Source: Microbacteriaceae bacterium (GTDB lineage Bacteria > Actinomycetota > Actinomycetes > Actinomycetales > Microbacteriaceae). From it: DNA of 6,714 bases. The stretch lies in contig JAUZFY010000351.1 in NCBI GenBank assembly GCA_030840185.1, positions 1 through 6,714 of the forward strand. Direction: 5' to 3'. The position numbers and the translations under genes are program-made. Below the pieces are notes generated by a model, which worked only from the letters and a program-made list of their open reading frames with translations, searched no databases and was not told the DNA's origin. How positions within the stretch are numbered: position 1 is the first letter of the stretch; the number at the start of each line of letters is the position of its first letter. Below are positions 5,792 through 6,714 of this stretch, one piece after another.

Positions 5792-6504
5792 GAGCCGTGC
5801 TTGCGTGCGCGGCGATATTCGTGGGCGCACTCACCCAGCGGATGACCGGACTCGGGTTCGCTCTGGTCGCGGCACCGCTACTCATCGTCGTCGCTGGCCC
5901 GGTTGAGGGGGTGTTGCTTGGCAACGCCCTCTCGGCCGTGCTCTGCGTCACCGTGCTGGCCACGTCCTGGCGATTCGTTCGGTGGCGTCGCGCCCTCCTC
6001 ATGCTGGCGCCCGCGCTGATCACCGTTCCCCTCGGTGCCATGCTGGCACTGCGTGTGCCGACGGCGCCACTTTTGGTGATCGTCGGAACGATTGCGGTCG
6101 CGGCGGTAGGCATGGCGGCGATGAGTAACCGGTTTGCCTTGCTTCCGGGTCGCGGGGGAGCGGTAGTCGCCGGTGCACTTTCCGGGTTCATGAATGCCAC
6201 CGCTGGAATCGGCGGCCCGATGCTTGCGGTTCACGCGTCCAGCGCACGGTGGCCGCGAGACGTTTTCGTCGGCACCGGCCAACTGTTCCTCTTGGGCCTC
6301 AACATCCTGTCGCTGTCCGCCAAGGGGCTTCCGTCTATCTCTCCCGCGCTATGGATCTGGTCGCTCGTCGCTCTTGCCGTTGGCGCTCTCGCGGGAAACC
6401 GGCTTAGCGCGCGAGTTCCCGAAAGGCTGGGGCGTCCGCTGGTGCTCGGCCTGGCCGGTCTCGGAAGCATAGTCGCGGTAATCCGCGGACTCTCGATGAT
6501 GTGA
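5776..6504 (+). CDS. TauE/SafE (TSUP) family membrane exporter, probable sulfite or organosulfur anion permease
   Basis: This is a 242-aa polytopic membrane protein of the DUF81/TSUP family, whose members move sulfite, sulfoacetate, sulfate and related anions. The internal two-repeat layout is visible: a first conserved motif TQRMTGLGFALVAAPLL at about residues 20-36 and a second GFMNATAGIGGPML at about 137-150. Seven or eight hydrophobic segments run to the C-terminus. GTG 5776 overlaps the binding-protein gene by 16 bases and gives a complete first membrane helix. GTG 5797 (GGAG two bases before it, too close) and GTG 5821 are alternatives, so the exact start is unsure. Position as last gene of the importer operon suggests it clears the sulfur product of the imported substrate. 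No terminator is obvious after its TGA. Confidence 0.88.
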   Translation: MHLQLGAVLACAAIFVGALTQRMTGLGFALVAAPLLIVVAGPVEGVLLGNALSAVLCVTVLATSWRFVRWRRALLMLAPALITVPLGAMLALRVPTAPLLVIVGTIAVAAVGMAAMSNRFALLPGRGGAVVAGALSGFMNATAGIGGPMLAVHASSARWPRDVFVGTGQLFLLGLNILSLSAKGLPSISPALWIWSLVALAVGALAGNRLSARVPERLGRPLVLGLAGLGSIVAVIRGLSMM

Positions 6505-6540
6505 GCGGATGTCGCAGCGACCAGACTTTGGGGCGCCGGA

Positions 6541-6546
6541 TAAAAT
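6541..6546 (+). promoter_or_regulatory. Putative -10 element (TAAAAT) of the second GntR gene
   Basis: TAAAAT lies in the AT-rich part of the 102-105 base gap between the TSUP gene and the second regulator. It matches the box at 1256-1261 before the paralogue. No good -35 is seen at 16-18 bases. AAATGCAAT follows at 6550-6558. Confidence 0.35.
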
Positions 6547-6560
6547 CAAAAATGCAATGT

Positions 6561-6587
6561 CCCGGGCCCTTCGAGCCTGCCGCAACC
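6561..6587 (+). promoter_or_regulatory. Conserved 27-base leader block, copy 2
   Basis: The core TCGAGCCTGCCGCAACC (6571-6587) and the preceding CCCGGGCCCT match 1269-1295 with three mismatches in total. It sits between the putative -10 and the ribosome site CCGAGGT (6594-6600). Candidate operator or 5' UTR element shared by the two paralogous regulators. Confidence 0.45.
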
Positions 6588-6606
6588 CATATTCCGAGGT
6601 AGATCA

Positions 6607-6714
6607 ATGATGAACGACGGAACCCACAAGAGCGCAGCGCGCACCAGCCTGGCCGAAGAAGCGTATGAAGCCATCCGAGCGATGATCCTCGACGGGAGGC
6701 TCGCTCCCGGTAGC
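6607..6714 (+). CDS. GntR-family regulator, N-terminal fragment (paralogue of 1316-1987)
   Basis: Only the first 35-36 codons are in the window. From ATG 6610 the protein begins MNDGTHKSAARTSLAEEAYE and continues through the first helix of a GntR winged helix-turn-helix (MILDGRLAPGS). It matches the first regulator at 26 of 35 residues without gaps by hand count. Two adjacent ATGs (6607 and 6610) are possible starts; 6610 is the one homologous to 1316, while 6607 has six bases to GAGGT (6596-6600). The FCD domain is expected off the right edge but cannot be confirmed. It follows the TSUP gene by about 100 bases with its own leader, so it may be read both from its own promoter and by read-through. 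Confidence 0.85.
   Translation, partial: MMNDGTHKSAARTSLAEEAYEAIRAMILDGRLAPGS

Larger units (their letters stand above)
6538..6714 (+). repeat. Direct repeat, copy 2: leader plus first 35 codons of second GntR gene
   Basis: Same-orientation partner of 1251-1420; the alignment is described there. This copy has a leader about seven bases longer, mostly from extra bases around AATCAAAAATGCAATG between the TAAAAT box and the conserved block. It is cut at the window end while still matching, so the repeat very likely continues to the right. Confidence 0.85.

Noticed and set aside
5589..6200. Minus-strand frame across the end of the binding protein and the TSUP gene
   Set aside because: Arg/Ser/Thr/Pro-rich shadow over two well-supported genes.
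6481..6510. ATCCGC/GCGGAT inverted repeat as a terminator of the TSUP gene
   Set aside because: The stem is only 6 bp with an 18-base loop, spans the stop codon and has no U-tract.
1251..6714. Composite transposon or integrated element bounded by the direct repeats
   Set aside because: The repeats are regulator genes with leaders rather than insertion sequences. No transposase, integrase, terminal inverted repeats or target-site duplication is visible.

Overview
The window comes from a GC-rich bacterium (roughly 60-65% GC by eye). It is most likely a Gram-positive actinobacterium, possibly of the Microbacteriaceae type. The support is strong G/C use at third codon positions, frequent GTG starts (443, 2751, 3831, 5776), GTGA stop/start overlaps inside operons, and a binding protein made as a lipoprotein with a clear lipobox. 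The family-level placement is inference only. I see no RNA genes, CRISPR array, transposase or integrase.

Layout: (1) 1-1216, end of a polar amino acid ABC uptake operon: the C-terminal part of the permease, then its ATPase, translationally coupled. (2) 1316-1987, a GntR-family regulator of the FCD subfamily. (3) 1984-2751 on the minus strand, a PepE-type dipeptidase that converges on the regulator; the two stop codons share one CTAG. (4) 2752-3006, a divergent promoter region with an AT-rich island and a TGCAA-N3-TTGCA palindrome. (5) 3007-6504, a four-gene operon for a taurine/alkylsulfonate/nitrate-type ABC importer (ATPase, permease, lipoprotein binding protein) ending in a TauE/SafE (TSUP) membrane exporter. 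(6) 6505-6714, a second promoter/leader region and the first 35 codons of another GntR regulator, cut by the window edge.

Working model (inference): the 3007-6504 operon imports an organosulfonate such as taurine, and the TSUP protein exports the sulfite or a related sulfur anion released by catabolism. No desulfonating enzyme lies in the window, so the substrate remains open. The two ABC systems are different families (polar amino acid type and sulfonate type) and were probably brought together by regulation or rearrangement.

The most striking point is that the two GntR regulators, about 5.3 kb apart, are close paralogues that also share their non-coding leader. A 27-bp block just upstream of each start is at least as conserved as the coding sequence. 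This marks a duplicated regulator-plus-control-region module enclosing pepE and the sulfonate-type cassette.
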